The notes: generated by a model from the sequence alone, not told the origin. A DNA stretch of 64,000 bases from Mesostigma viride (GCA_009746045.1 RPFO01000175.1:1311001-1375000); one strand, 5' to 3'. Shown: positions 25,750-37,085, numbered from the stretch's first letter. A program made the numbers and translations.

Positions 25750-27416
25750 AATTAATTAATTAATTAATTAAACTCGTGCTCCCGTTGGGGAGTCACGGAG
25801 CACCGAAGTGCTTTTAATCCCTGTGTGTGCACTACAGGAGAAAGGGCAGAGACCCCCAGTCTCCTTCATGCCAAAGGCATGCCACAGCTGCAATCGGGCG
25901 CAGCTAGCTAAAAGGACAGGCTAACGATCCGGCAAACTGTGGGTGCAATAAGACCCATGTGAGCATATCATAGCAAGGAGCGTGGGCAAGTAATCTGAAC
26001 ATAGCCAGGGCGTAGCATGGCTGTACTAGGACTAGGCTAAGGCTATGGCTGGTTGTGTACCGTGCGTTGGCGGCACGTGACTAGGTGTGTTGGCACAGCT
26101 AGGCAACATTCTAGGCATGGCTGCCTTAGCGGCAGTGACGCCAATGGTTACAAGCTAGGGCTATTGCTATTCTAGCCCGCTGGGGGCGTCCACATCTTGT
26201 GGTTGATCATCAGGTCCCCGCCCCTCCAGTACACCTTGGGCTTCTGGGGGTCCTGCTTATGGCGGAGGTATTCCGGCCACAGGTCGCGTCGCTGCTGTTG
26301 CTGAGCGGGGGTGAGGTCGTCATCCAGCGTCCAGGTGAGGTCGTGCAACCGCTTGCGACGAGAGAGGAACCGCTGCTTATCCTCAGGGGAGGGGAAGGTG
26401 AGTAGGACTGGTGGGGGGCCGCCTTGTCCCGTGAGTGGGGAAGGCGGTGGCACCCACGCAGTTCTACCTCACCTACCAGGCCCATGAGGGTAAGAAGCTG
26501 GTTCTTGAGCTCGTCAGCAAGAGAGGTTGACGTCTCACCTGGCTTCTGGGGGAAGCGACGTAGCACCACTCGGCACTCACGGCGAGCGCGGTCGGTGACC
26601 TCCCGTTGCTGGGCCTGGCGGTGGTCCTCCAGCTCCTGGAGCTTTGTGGCGATGGCGTCGGTGGTGGAGGCGGTCGCTGACCGCAGCAGGTCCGCGTAGG
26701 AGAGCGGCGGGAGGTCGCCAGCATCCTGCCGGGGTGGCTGGGATGCAATGGTGGCCGTCTGCTCCGCTATCTTGGGGACCTGTGTGGCCAGGGCCTCGGT
26801 GTGGGCGGTGATGGCCTCAAGCTTCTTCAGGAGCACGCCACACTTGCCCTCCACCTGGTTAAGGCGAGAGACAAGTGCAGCATGCGTTTCCGAAGCCTGC
26901 GCCGTGGTGTGTAGCGCCGTGAACTGGGGTTGTAGCTTGTGGACGACCTTGGTTTCCACGTTGGAGACCCGGGCCTCGACCTTGTTGAGCGTGGTGTTCA
27001 GCGATGTCAGCTGCTCGGCCAGCGGCCAGGTCACGTGCTCCTCCAGCACGGCGCGGATGTCATCCTTGCCGAGGGAGGAAGCCGATGGGGCTGCCGGCTG
27101 TGCGGGGGCTGGGGTGCGGAGCGTTCTGGTGATGTCGCCGAGGCGGATCTGGAATTGGCTGGTCAAGATAATCAGGCGTTGTTGTACTTCGTTCAAAGCA
27201 TAGAGCCAGGACATGTCTCCATTGTAGTCGATAGCCGCCCCCTTCCTGGGCACGAAGAGCTTCCGCTCCTGTTCGAGGAACTGGAGAACCTCAATGCATT
27301 CCGGCGGCGACAACTCTTGCCACACGGTGAGGGAGAAGTCTCGGTCGCCGGGGAGGAACTGGCGCCATTTGCGATCGTGGCAGGGTTTCTTGGGCTCAGG
27401 CGAGGCGCTTGCCGGG
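25750..27416 (-). mobile_element. LINE B: ORF1-only non-LTR element with its own 3' UTR and (AATT)n tail
   Basis: Inserted in LINE A1 with the 7-bp target duplication CGGCTTT (25743-25749 and 27417-27423). On the - strand it reads: ORF1 body, stop at 26172, a 400-bp 3' UTR, and an (AATT)n tail at 25750-25771. No ORF2 is present between ORF1 and the 3' end, so it resembles HAL1-type half-LINEs. The same 3' end occurs at 28224-28461. It may be a lineage that borrows reverse transcriptase from LINE A, or an internal deletion of a full element. Confidence 0.82.
26172..27416 (-). pseudogene. LINE B ORF1 protein (coiled coil, RRM-like)
   Basis: Open from the element start. WRQFLPGDRDF, then LSPPECIEVLQFLEQERKLF, a long helical region (QLTSLNTTLNKVEARVSNVE, LVSRLNQVEGKCGVLLKKLE) likely to form a trimeric coiled coil, then CRVVLRRFPQK, the ELKNQLLTLMGLVGEVEL region, CHRLP, TFPSPEDKQRFLSRRKRL and DDLTPAQQQQR, the pattern of L1-type ORF1 RRM and C-terminal domains that bind the element RNA. 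A one-base indel in a G6 run (26413-26418, + strand) shifts the frame before TFPSPEDK. Confidence 0.85.
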
Positions 27417-27423
27417 CGGCTTT

Positions 27424-27889
27424 GAGGCGGGCGTAGCGGGCGGGGTCGCTGTTGTCGCGCAGGGCTTGCCGGGCCTGGATGACGGCGGGGAGCCGGTGCA
27501 GGCTGGTGAAGCGGAGCGGGCGGCGGGGGGGCAGTAGGGCCCCGGCCGCGGGCAGCTTGTCAGCGAGGTGCCGAAGGGCCGATGCCGGGCCGGCAGCGAA
27601 CAGCTGGGCGTGGCTGGCCGGGATGTCCAGCGCGTCGACGAACGCCTCTGCGGCGCGCTTGTGGGCGCGTTTTTCAGGGAAGTCCTCCAGAGCGTCGTCA
27701 GATTTCTCGAGCAACTGAAGTGTGCGCAAATCAGGTGGTGCCACGTGCTTACGAAAGGGCGAGGGGAATCGCAGGCGGATGCGGGCGGTGACGATGCGAT
27801 GATCGGAGCGCACCAGGGGGATCACATGCGAGCGAGCAGCTAGTACAGATCCTTGATGACGCTTGCGCATTACAACATAGTCAATGCTG
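27424..27889 (-). pseudogene. LINE A1 endonuclease end
   Basis: Codes on the - strand for IDYVVMRKRHQGSVLAARSH and RSDHRIVTARIRLRF, the end of an APE-type endonuclease (SDH catalytic motif), then the linker to DPARYARLKA, where LINE B is inserted. The 5' part of the endonuclease is absent. Confidence 0.88.
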
Positions 27890-27901
27890 CCTCTCAGTAA
27901 T

Positions 27902-29115
27902 ACGGTGCCAGCTGGGGCCAAGAAGCTAAGGTTAAAGTTTGTGTGCAAGCATAAACCTCAGGCTGATGGGGGACCACCCATTTTCCATGCTAGGCCATGT
28001 GTCACTGAGTTCAGGGGCTCTACCGAGCTGACAGCTAGAGGCTGAGCTTTATACCCCTGGTATTCAGCAAACGTCTCTTATGTAAGGTGTTGCTCTCTTT
28101 GTTTTTGCATCAGCTCAACACGGGGAAGGATTATGTGTGTAAAGCCACGGATATCAAAAGAGCCTTTCTAAAGGGGGACCCTGCCATAGCACAGCAGGTC
28201 TGGAGGGGCCAGGTATACGTGGTTGCCCACGCTCCTTGCTATGATATGCTCACATGGGTCTTATTGCACCCACAGTTTGCCGGATCGTTAGCCTGTCCTT
28301 TTAGCTAGCCGCGCCCGATTGCAGCTGTGGCATGCCTTTGGCATGAAGGAGACTGGGGGTCTCTGCCCTTTCTCCTGTAGTGCACACACAGGGATTAAAA
28401 GCACTTCGGTGCTCCGTGACTCCCCAACGGGAGCACGAGTTTAATTAATTAATTAATTAATACGTGGTGAACACTCCTATACTAGGCGTGGTCCAGGGAT
28501 ATTGTACAACCCTTGTTGAGGCCAAACCTGGGGGTTGAAGGGTTGCAGTCAGCTCCAAAAATTTTTAGGCTGTCTGCACAGGAGGTATTCATGAAGCTAG
28601 GGGCCACCTATGATGATATTGATCCCTGCTTGTTTGTCATCCCACACCCTGATGGTATGATGATGTTTGTCTGGCATGGGGATGATCAGTTAATCTCAGG
28701 TCCGAGAGCTGCAGTGGATGCTTTCATAGCTCAGGTGTCAGACTGCTAGCTTTGAGATTGGCAAGCAGCTAGAGCTGGGCAAGGAGCCAGTCAAGTTCTA
28801 TGGCATGATGCTTGAGTTGCTGCAGAAGCAGGGTAGCTGGGTTTGTTCCACGCAGGCCTCTGCTGAGTACATTAAATCTTGTCTGGATGTCCTGCCTCTT
28901 CACATCACCCCTGACTTGTGCCCTACCATTAGAGGCAAGCTAGGCTGGCTGTGTGCTACGTGTGCACCCCATCTGGCTTTTGTGAGCAGGGTAGATGATG
29001 AGGTGCTACAGGAGGTAGGAGCACGGGCAATCAAGCAGTTTTTGCATGATGGTCCACCTTTGATGCTTCACTCCCTGGATCTGTTTACTCCCATAATTTC
29101 ACATCACGTGCATGA
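27902..29115 (+). pseudogene. Copia-like reverse transcriptase, central and C-terminal parts
   Basis: 27902-28223: TVPAGAKKLRLKFVCKHKP (Copia PKGxKxLxxKWVxKxK-like), then YVCKATDIKRAFLKGD, which carries the first catalytic Asp in the D-x-K-x-A-F-L-x-G-D motif. After the LINE B scrap: FMKLGATYDDIDPCLFV and MMMFVWHGDDQLISGP, the second catalytic motif with WHGDD in place of the usual YVDD. Frame changes at about 28090, 28505 and 28750. Confidence 0.75.
28224..28461 (+). mobile_element. LINE B 3' fragment (238 bp)
   Basis: Reverse complement of the LINE B 3' UTR at 25750-25987, ending in TTAATTAATT repeats, and flanked by ACGTGGT (28217-28223 and 28462-28468). A strongly 5'-truncated insertion in the Copia-like reverse transcriptase. 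Confidence 0.93.
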
Positions 29116-29273
29116 TGGATAGTTCAATGGAGTCCAGGGTAGTTACCAAGGTTCAAGCCAGAGAGGCTGGATTGTTTTTCCTGCATTATTAACAACAAAG
29201 GTGGGAAGAAATCACTAGTCTCCTGGTTCAGTAGATTGCACAAGAGGAAGGCTGTTAGTAGCAATGTAGCTGA

Positions 29274-29609
29274 ATGCAGGCCGGCTGTGGTATCTTCTGT
29301 TTTGCATGCAAGGTATATCTCAATCACTTGCTCGTCTGGCTTCAACACCAGGCTGGCAGCTCTGCAGGAGTGAAAGCGCATTTGCTGACTGACTCTCAAT
29401 CTATTATTTCTTTCCTTGCCAATCCTTTGGCTGTTCACTCGGACCTGGATTGGATTGTGCTGAAACAGGAGTGCAAGTACCTGGAGTCTAAAGCCCACGT
29501 CAGGGACAAGGGCAACGCTGCCGACGCCTTGACCAAGGTGCCACAGGCAGCAGGACCACAGTACCAGGTCTTGTACGGGTTGATGAACCCCAGTTACAGT
29601 CTGAAGTGA
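29274..29609 (+). pseudogene. Copia-like RNase H domain remnant
   Basis: GVKAHLLTDSQSIISFLANP, DLDWIVLKQECKYLESKAHV and NAADALTKVPQ match the usual Copia RNase H pattern (TDS-x-x-I/A...N-x-A-D-x-LTK), which degrades the RNA of the hybrid. It ends with TGA at 29607. The start of the domain is broken by stops near 29190-29270. Confidence 0.75.
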
Positions 29610-29612
29610 CTG

Positions 29613-30391
29613 GCACATTGTACATGTTAGCCCATGACCCCCTGCCTAACACTGCAGCTGAAAGGCTGCAGTGGCAGCTGGGTAGTTTTCTGACAGTGAG
29701 AAGCACTGGACAAGAAAGTTGGGACATGATGAATGTGTTATTTATTGAATAAATTTTTTGAGACACCTGTTTGGATGACCGTGACATGCTGGGGCGCTAA
29801 GCATCCATCTCACTCAGTTAAGACACCATGCTTGAGACATGGCCTTTTTAATGCATCTCGTGTACTGTACATGTGTGAGTTGACCTTGGGGTCCTAGTAG
29901 GTTATCTGACAGTTTTTCTAAGGCATTGGGAATGGCTGCGTCCGTTTAATTAATGGCTGTGTGTGTTTCTGTTGAAACCCAAAGAAAACTAAATTAAAGT
30001 GGGAGTTGGTCTAAGTCTCCCGCCAGCTGTAGCCTAAGTGGACACGTGTCAGCACTGCCAGCACCCAATTGGGTACTGGGACGGTACTGGACTAGAGCAG
30101 CTGTGGCATGGACACGTGGCTGTACTCAGCATGTGATGAGCCGGTACCTCAGTACCGGGACTGTAGTTGTCATGTTAGGACTGACTAGATCAGGTTGTAA
30201 CTGATAGGTTAGTCCGTCCAGGATCAGTAAGTTAGGCTTAACTTACGCAAAGTCTGGCATTGTTGACGGCTGGCCAGCAGTATATGTGCCATTCTATCCT
30301 AATGCCAAGGGGTCTCGTCGTCCACACTCCAGCCATAATTTGGCATTGTCTGCGTTCACTGAGCTTGGCAGTTTCCTGCATGCTCACTAAC
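29613..30391. other. Sequence after the Copia-like element
   Basis: May include its 3' LTR, but no matching 5' copy was found near 20.2-21.0 kb. Contains GGTACTGGGACGGTACTGG and GTACCGGGACTGTAG near 30074 and 30155. No gene seen. Confidence 0.5.
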
Positions 30392-33266
30392 TTCGGCCCT
30401 TCGGCACCTCGCTGGCAAGCTACCCGCGGCAGGGACCCTGCTGCCCCCCCGCCGGCCGCCTCGCTTCACCAGCCTGCACCGGCTCCCCGCCGTCATCCAG
30501 GCCCGGCAAGCCCTGCGCGACAACCGCGACCCCGCCCGCTACGCCCACCTCAAAGCCGATTACCACTTGGCCCTCCGGCAGGCGACCAAGGAGCAGGAGG
30601 ACCTCCATGTCCGCGAGTACTTCGCCCACCTCCAGGACCAGCACGGCAAGTACGCCTGGACCCGCCTGCGACACGCCCAACGGCCAGCCGGCGCCGCGCA
30701 GGCGGCGCCGCGCGCGGACGCTCTCTGGCTCCCCTCAGCAGCAGCTTGACCAGTGGTATTCCTCCCAGTCCCGGCTGCTCGGCGCCCCCCCTCCGCCCCC
30801 TCCGCTTGGCCCTCATGGCGGCCGCGCGCCTGGCGCCTGCGGGCGTCCCTGCGCCGCCCACGCCGCCCGCCGCTGAGCAGGACTACACGTACCCAGCCCT
30901 GATGGAACCCCTGGCCGACCCCAACGAGCTACCGCCGTTCACCGAGCTCGAGCTGAGCATGAACCGCCGCCAAGCAACTCCGCTTCTACGCCGCCGTCGG
31001 CCCTGACCAGCTCCGGCCCGCCCCGGTGATTAAGCTGACGGCGCTCACGAGGTTCCTGCTTGACGTCTGCAACCGGATCCTGCTTGCCGACGCGCCGCCG
31101 ATTCCCGGAGTGGCAGCACAGCTACCGTATTATGCTGTACAAAAACAAAGGTTCCCCTGACGACCCCGCCAACTACAGAGGAGTCTGCATCCAGAGCGCC
31201 GCACTCAAGTTGTTCATGCGCATGATCCTCAACCGCCTTCGTTCTGCTCTCGACTGTCACCTTGGGGAAAGTCAAATGGGCTTCCGTCCTGGGCGCAACA
31301 CCGTCATGGCCATCTTCGTCGCGCGTCGCCTCTTCGAGGAAATCGCTCTCCTGCAACCTGGTGAGTGGTGAGTTTCCCGCCATCCTGATCTTCGTCGACT
31401 TCATCAACTTGGCTTTTGATTCTGTCCTCTGGGACGCTCTATGGGCTGTACTTGCTCGCGCTCGCGTCCCCACTCCCCTGATTACCGTCATCCGCACGCT
31501 GTATGAGGGGTCGACCACTTCGGTGCGCACTCAACACGGCTTTACCCCGCCATGTCCACTGCAGACCGGCGTCTGGCAGGGTTGCGTCCTGTCGCCGTAC
31601 CTGTTTATTATTGTAGTGGATTATGTTATGCGCCAGGCACGTGCTCGCTTTGCTAGCATTGCAGGCCGTGCCCCTGGCCTAGCGATCACGAACGAGCTTG
31701 GGGAAGGGGGGCCGACTAACAAGCAGAATTTACTAGCTGACCTCATCTATGCCGACGACATCACGCTCATCGAGAAGCCGAAGTCTGCCCATTGAACTTT
31801 GGCTGGACTGCCTGGCGCTCGAGGCTCGGGCGGTTGGTCTAGAAATCAGCCCCAAAACGGAGGCCCCTGGCCCTCGGCATGGCACCTGGCCCCCACCCAC
31901 ACTCCGCCTCTTAGTAGATGACACCGAGGTCAACTACCCTACTTCCGGCCGCTTCAAGCTGCTCGGCAGTTGGCTTCCCGACTGCGAGGGCGACCTGACG
32001 ACATGGATCGGCATGGCGTGGGCGCACCTCCATGACCACCGCCGCTGGTGGAGCAACCCCGCCCTACCCCGGATTGTCAAGCTTGACCTCTTCAAGGTCG
32101 TCATTCTGACGATCCTGACCTACTACGGCGCCGAGACCTGGACACTGACGCAGGAGCTGGAGCAACGACTCGACGGCAACGTCACCAAGATGCTGCGCAA
32201 GGCCCTTTGGTTTCACATCCCCTTCTTGTGAATCTGCCGGGCCCACTTCAAATGTTTCGCCGTCCAAGCCAAGTGTGTGACACTTTTTCGCTATTTTCGC
32301 ACCAAAAAAATAAAATTTCGCACGAGTTCGCGTGATTTTCGCAAAATTTTCACACATTTTTGCACGATTTCGCACGATTTCGCACAATTTTGCATGATTT
32401 CGCACGATTTCACATGGATTTCAACCATGGGTCGTTTTGGGGAGTGACGTTTGACAAAATTTCGCATGAATTCACACACGTTGTGCACATCAAAATTTTT
32501 TACCGTCGACATTTCTCACATGAAATTTTGCACGATTTCAGCAAATTTCGCACAATTTCGCACGATTTCAGCAAATTTCACACGATTTCAGCAAATTTCG
32601 CACAATTTCGCACGATTTCGCACGACGATCCACTCTGCAGAGTGACGATCGTCGAAAAAGTCCAAAAAACGACAAAAAGTGTCACACTTTTCGGAACATT
32701 TGAAGTGGGCCCGGAAATGGTTTGCACTGTCATTACATAGTAATGAGGATTTGTACCCTGATTTGCCCTATGTTTCCCACATTATTAGGCACAGGCCCCT
32801 GGGCCTAGCCGGGTATACCTGGCCCGCACAGATCAGGTAGACAGATAGACTATAGCTGGCACCAAGCCCGCCCAGCCTGGGCGATATGTCCTCACCTGGC
32901 ATGCCCCATGCAGGCCGCGCGCGGCAGGGCCGCCACCCGTGGACTTTTCGTGATAGACTCGGCATGGACATGTGCTACACTATGTACTAAGACGTGCGCA
33001 CACCCGGGCAGCCTCCTGGTTTGTCTGTAATCTGGAGGCAGATAGTGTAACGCAAGGATATAGATGGCAAGTAGTGATGAAGGAGACCACCCCCAAGTCT
33101 GTGGGGGCTCCACGTGTGACCGCGTACATGTATGGCATTCATAGCGATTCGGGCCGTGGTGCCCACAACCCTGTAATTAGGACCTAGATAGCTTACACCA
33201 TCCATTCCATCCCATCGGTTCCCCTCCCACTGAGGACTTATGCTGACGTGACGCAGTCACGTGTCA
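30392..33266 (+). mobile_element. LINE A3, 5'-truncated and frameshifted copy
   Basis: Starts at CGGCCCTTCGGCACCTCGCT, inside the linker after the endonuclease, and ends in GTGTCAATTAATTAATAG. Reverse transcriptase pieces in three frames: MLYKNKGS and GFRPGRNTVMA (31127-31371), then AILIFVDFINLAFDSVLWD to LIYADDITLIEKP (31262-31795 region), then the C-terminal part. It shares the TGGTGAG duplication (31361-31374) and the INLAF codon with LINE A1. A MITE-like element sits at 32237-32714. No target duplication found. Confidence 0.88.
32237..32714. mobile_element. Short inverted-repeat element (MITE-like) 2, filled with the same 10-bp repeat
   Basis: Ends: CCGGGCCCACTTCAAATGTT at 32237 and its exact complement ending at 32714; the repeat continues inward (AAGTGTGTGACACTTTTT against AAGTGTGACACTTTTTG). 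The interior has no frame but many GCACGATTTC and CAGCAAATTTC copies, as in element 1, yet the ends of the two elements differ. Inserted in LINE A3 just after the CATCCCCTT segment. Confidence 0.8.
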
Positions 33267-33282
33267 ATTAATTAATAGTTAT

Positions 33283-33480
33283 AATGCCTAGCCTATCGCG
33301 GAAGGTCCACGGGTGGCGCCGGGCCCGGCCGCGCGGCCCGGGGCGCACGCCATGTGAGGACAAAACGCCTGGGTTGGGCGGGCTTGGTGCCATGCGCTAG
33401 TCTATCTGATGTGCCTACCTGATCGGTGCCCGGCTAGGCCCATGCCGCCTGTGCCTAAGAATGTGGGAAACGTGTAACGT
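33283..33480 (-). mobile_element. Inverted LINE A scrap
   Basis: Matches on the - strand the LINE A 3' coding end (as at 23868-24055): complement of TATCGCGGAAGGTCCACGGG, GGCGGGCTTGGTGCCA and CTGTGCCTAAGAATGTGGGA. More diverged than the other copies. Confidence 0.8.
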
Positions 33481-34324
33481 GCCAGCCCAGACACCTACAC
33501 GTTCCCAGATTTACACCTAAACCTGAGCTACGTCGCGAAAGATCAACTGTGCCGGTATTAGGAAGAATCAAGGTGGCCTAATGCAGATTGCGCTTCACGA
33601 CTGGGGTCGTGAGATATCTGGCACCGCGGCTTGATGCCAAGCTATTTAATACACACTTATAATGGCTAGCAAGACCAATTACAAATGGATAAGTGCCCCA
33701 GGTTCAATGTGTAGGCTTCATCGCACTTTACATTCATCAAACCAAGAGGACGAGACTCTCGTCCTCGGACCAATTTCACCTAGGTCTGCCACCAAGCTGG
33801 CAAGTGGCGCCGACATGGCGCCGACCTTCCAGAGAATTTAGAAGCATGCAGCCCACACAAGATCCTCGGGTCGACATCGACCCTCGCCAGGCTACAGAAT
33901 CCACGCATGAGTACAATATCTCAACCAGCTATAAAGTACGCAGCGCGGCGCGACTGCACCGGCCCCTAGAAGATCGCATACATCAACCTAGGCCCAAAAT
34001 AACTGGTCCGAATCACACAAACTATCATAAAGTTCCATACAAAAGTCCTGACCAAGGGACAATTCCCAAATTAAGTCCCGAAATGAGTCCCAAAGTCCTA
34101 CGGACTATGACAACAAGCCAAAATACATAATTTATTCCATTGTTGCGCCCGTTCCAAGTGAAGGGTCGGGCCCGCAACAAAACGTATGGCAAATAGCATA
34201 TGCTAATAACATATGGCAAATACTGTAGCATATGCTAACGACAACACTGACCTCCTTGTTTTCTGCCTTTTTGCGGGATAGCGGGATGGTTGCTGTCAAT
34301 TGCCACTTATCCAACGTCCCTCAC
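33481..34324. other. Unassigned sequence between LINE copies
   Basis: A + strand frame from 33693 to 34130 (145 codons) has no recognisable motif and biased, repetitive composition. 34165-34245 contains two copies of TATGGCAAATA and AGCATATGCTAA. No gene supported. Confidence 0.5.
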
Positions 34325-37085
34325 AGGACTTGGTCACTTTTCGGGGCCCGCTAACGACCGTCAGGCCTGTCTGGACTACGTGCTGGTACGGCAGCCCAGG
34401 TGCACTTCGGTTCTGGATACCCGAGTGTTCGACCCACCCACGGTGACTGTGACAGTGCTCTGACCATGCACACCGGTTGGTGCGTGCGACCATTCGGCTC
34501 CGGTTCCACGCCCCCAATGGCCGCGCCCCAGTGGCACGTCCTGACTGGTCTGCGCTACGCCCGGTCCGAGGGGATCCTGAGGACTGGACGGACGCCGAGC
34601 ACGAACGGAACCGGTGCCGCCGGGCGTACCTGGAGGCCCTGGACGCCGGCAGGCGGACGTCGACGCGCTGGCCCAGGGTGCTCCCAACGCAGCCTGCCAT
34701 TTTTGCGGGCTTTGCGGCCCACGCCCCGCCGTTGCTGGCGGCCCGGCACCTGCCGGTCATGCCCCGCCGCCGCCCCAGCCCGCTCTACCGCCAGGATCCC
34801 AAGGTCTTGGCCGCCCGGCACCGCCTCAAGCGTAACCGGGACCCGCTGCTGAAACCGGTGCTCACGGCCGCCCTTTTGGAGGCCTACGCACATGCTCAGG
34901 TCGCAGACCGGGCGGCCCAGTGCATCGCAGATGCCAAGGCCTGCCAAGCTCGCAACCAGGGCAAGGACATGTGGTACCACCTCGACCGGCTCGGCGGCCG
35001 GCGGCAGCACACCCCGGTGGAGCACACGGGGGACGGCACGGCGCCGGTCAGCAGTTGACCGCTGGTTGGCCCACAATGTTTCCTTGACAGGTGGGGCTCG
35101 CACCCCTCCCCCACCGCTTCACCCCGAGACGGCCGCCCGTCTCGGAGTTGCCGGACCCCCCCCGCGGCCGGCGCCCCCCTCCTCGGCCGTGGACTACCAA
35201 GTCCCCGCCTTGCAGGAGGGCTACCTTGCCACCAACGGCGTCGTCCACCCCTTCACTTTGAAGGAATTGGACGGCACCCTTGCTCGCCTGCGGTACGACG
35301 CGGCGGTCGGTGCCGACCACCTTTCGGCTGAGCTGCTGAAGACCCCTGCCCTGGCGGTGAGGGAGCTTCTGCTGGCGTTCTGCAACCGTGTCCTGCATGG
35401 TCTCTGATGAGCCTCCACCTGCTGAGTGGCAGATGGCCATCCGACGGTCATGCTGTACAAGAAGGGCTCTGCTGCTGACGTCCCCGGTAACTATCGGGGT
35501 GTCTGCCTCCAGAGCGCCGCGCTGAAGGTCTTCATGCGCATGATGCTGCACAGGCTCCGCGCCGCGCTGGACCCACACCTGGGTGAGTCTCAGATGGGTT
35601 TCCGTCGTGGTCGTAACACTGTCATGGCTGTGTTTGTCGCGCGCCGGTTGATGGAGGAGGTGCGTCGCCTTTGCCCTGACAGTTTGCCGCTGGTCTTCAT
35701 TTTTGTTGACTATATCAAGGCCCTTGACACGGTCCTCTGGGATCGAGGCTCTTTCCGGGCCATCCTAGCTCTGGATCGGGTACCACCAACGTTTATTGCT
35801 GCCATTCGTCGACTGTATGAAATGAGGGCTCACAGGCAGTAGTGTGGACTGCGGAAGGCACCACCCCACCATTCCCCCTTCACCACGGGGTGTGGCAAGG
35901 TTGTGTCCTGTCCCCATATCTGTTCATTATTGTCGTGGATCACGTCATGCGCCGGGCCGCACGTGCGCGCTTTACCGCTCTTGAGGGGTTCGAGCCCGGC
36001 TTGGACATCCTTAACGAGCGCGAACACGGCGGCCTTGTCCCCGGCTACCGCCTGCCCGACCTGATCTATGCGGATGACACCACCCTCATCGCGCGCCCCG
36101 AGCACATTCAGACCTGGCTGGACTGTCTGGGCTTGGAGGCGAGGGCGGTGGGGTTGGAGATTAGTGTCAAAACTGAGGCGATGGTGATTGGGGCTTCCAG
36201 TCGCCCGCCTCTGCCGCGGCTGCTACATAGACGGGACGGAGGTCCCATTCCGTGATCGCTTCAAACTGCTGGGGAGCATGCTCCCCGACACCACCGACGA
36301 TGTGGACACCCGCATCGGCCTGGCCTGGGCTAAGCATCGTTCGCTCAAAACCTACTGGCACTCGAAGGCCCTCGGCAAGCACCGCAAGCGCATGCTCCTC
36401 AAGGTCCTGGTCCTCACGGTGCCCACCTATGGCGCCGAGGCATGGACGCTCATGGACACGCTGGCCGCCAAGCTAGACGGCACGGTAACCAGGATGCTCC
36501 GTCAGGCACTGAATGTAGGGTTTTCCACGCATAGATCTTGAAATTCTTTGTACCAGGGCATGCCTCGCATTTCGGACGAGATTAGACAGCGTAGGATAGC
36601 ATTCGTAGGACATCTTGCTCGCACCAGCCAGGTAGACACCGACCTCAGTCTGGCCGGCCCCCAGCGGCTTGGCCAGCCAGGGCGGCATATCCTAACCTGG
36701 CCTGGCCCCAAGGACATACCTAAGAAGGTAGGCAAACATGTCATGACCTTCCCACAGCAGTTGCTGGCCGACCTAGTGGTCCCAGCCCCATTTGAACATC
36801 GCATTCACTCCCTCTCTCTTGCTTGGACTGCTACGCAGAACAAGAAGAGGTGGAAGACGATTGTCCAGGCTCATACGCCAGCCCCTGTGGGCAAGCCCCC
36901 ACCCCCCAAGAGGAAGGGGCGCTTTGCTGAGTAGAATAGTTAGGGTTTTCTAGATTAGATTAGCTTAGAGCTAGATTAGTTCGGTTCCGCGCCTTTGCCC
37001 ACCTCCATCCATCCAGCAAGGGAATATGTGCTACATGATCTCCCAACGGAGTCATGTTATAATTTAATTTAATCTAATTTAACAT
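34325..37085 (+). mobile_element. LINE C1, diverged relative of LINE A, frameshifted
   Basis: Endonuclease end with CLDYVLVRQPRC, a linker (RNRCRRAYLEALDAGRR), then reverse transcriptase pieces: NYRGVCLQSAALKVFMRMML and GFRRGRNTVMAVFVARRLME, FIFVDYIKALDTVLWD, HHGVWQGCVLSPYLFIIVVD, LIYADDTTLIA, and the C-terminal GHLARTSQVDTDLSLAG. Frame changes at about 35050, 35420, 35840 and 36230. Its 3' UTR (CCCAACGGAGTCATG) ends in an AATTT-rich tail at 37060-37085. Amino acid identity to LINE A is clear but moderate, so it is a separate family or an old lineage. Confidence 0.85.

Larger units (their letters stand above)
23553..27889 (-). mobile_element. LINE A1, 5'-truncated non-LTR retrotransposon with nested LINE B
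   Basis: On the - strand it runs from the endonuclease end (27889) to an (ATTA)n tail at 23553-23569. The 12-bp CCTCTCAGTAAT at 23541-23552 and 27890-27901 is the target duplication in the Copia-like element. Sequence is close to the intact LINE A2 at 57.5-60.8 kb. Between endonuclease and reverse transcriptase it is split by LINE B (25750-27416). It is inactive: see the two coding pieces. Confidence 0.92.
21030..29612 (+). mobile_element. Decayed Ty1/copia-like retrotransposon, interrupted by three insertions
   Basis: A set of broken frames on the + strand shows an integrase (21.0-22.1 kb), a possible aspartic protease (22.9 kb), then reverse transcriptase (23.4-29.1 kb with gaps) and RNase H (29.27-29.61 kb). 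Integrase upstream of reverse transcriptase is the Copia order. The insertions are 22148-22739 (inverted-repeat element), 23553-27889 (LINE A1) and 28224-28461 (LINE B 3' scrap). Removing them restores continuity: the 12-bp CCTCTCAGTAAT lies at both ends of the second, and ACGTGGT at both ends of the third. No LTRs were found by eye, and many stops and frameshifts show that it is dead. Confidence 0.8.

Noticed and set aside
25771..28438. DNA transposon with 235-bp terminal inverted repeats
   Set aside because: The inverted repeats are two LINE B 3' ends in opposite orientation; each has its own target duplication and tail.
36940..36960. Telomere-like TTAGGGTTT
   Set aside because: A single short occurrence in a LINE 3' UTR.
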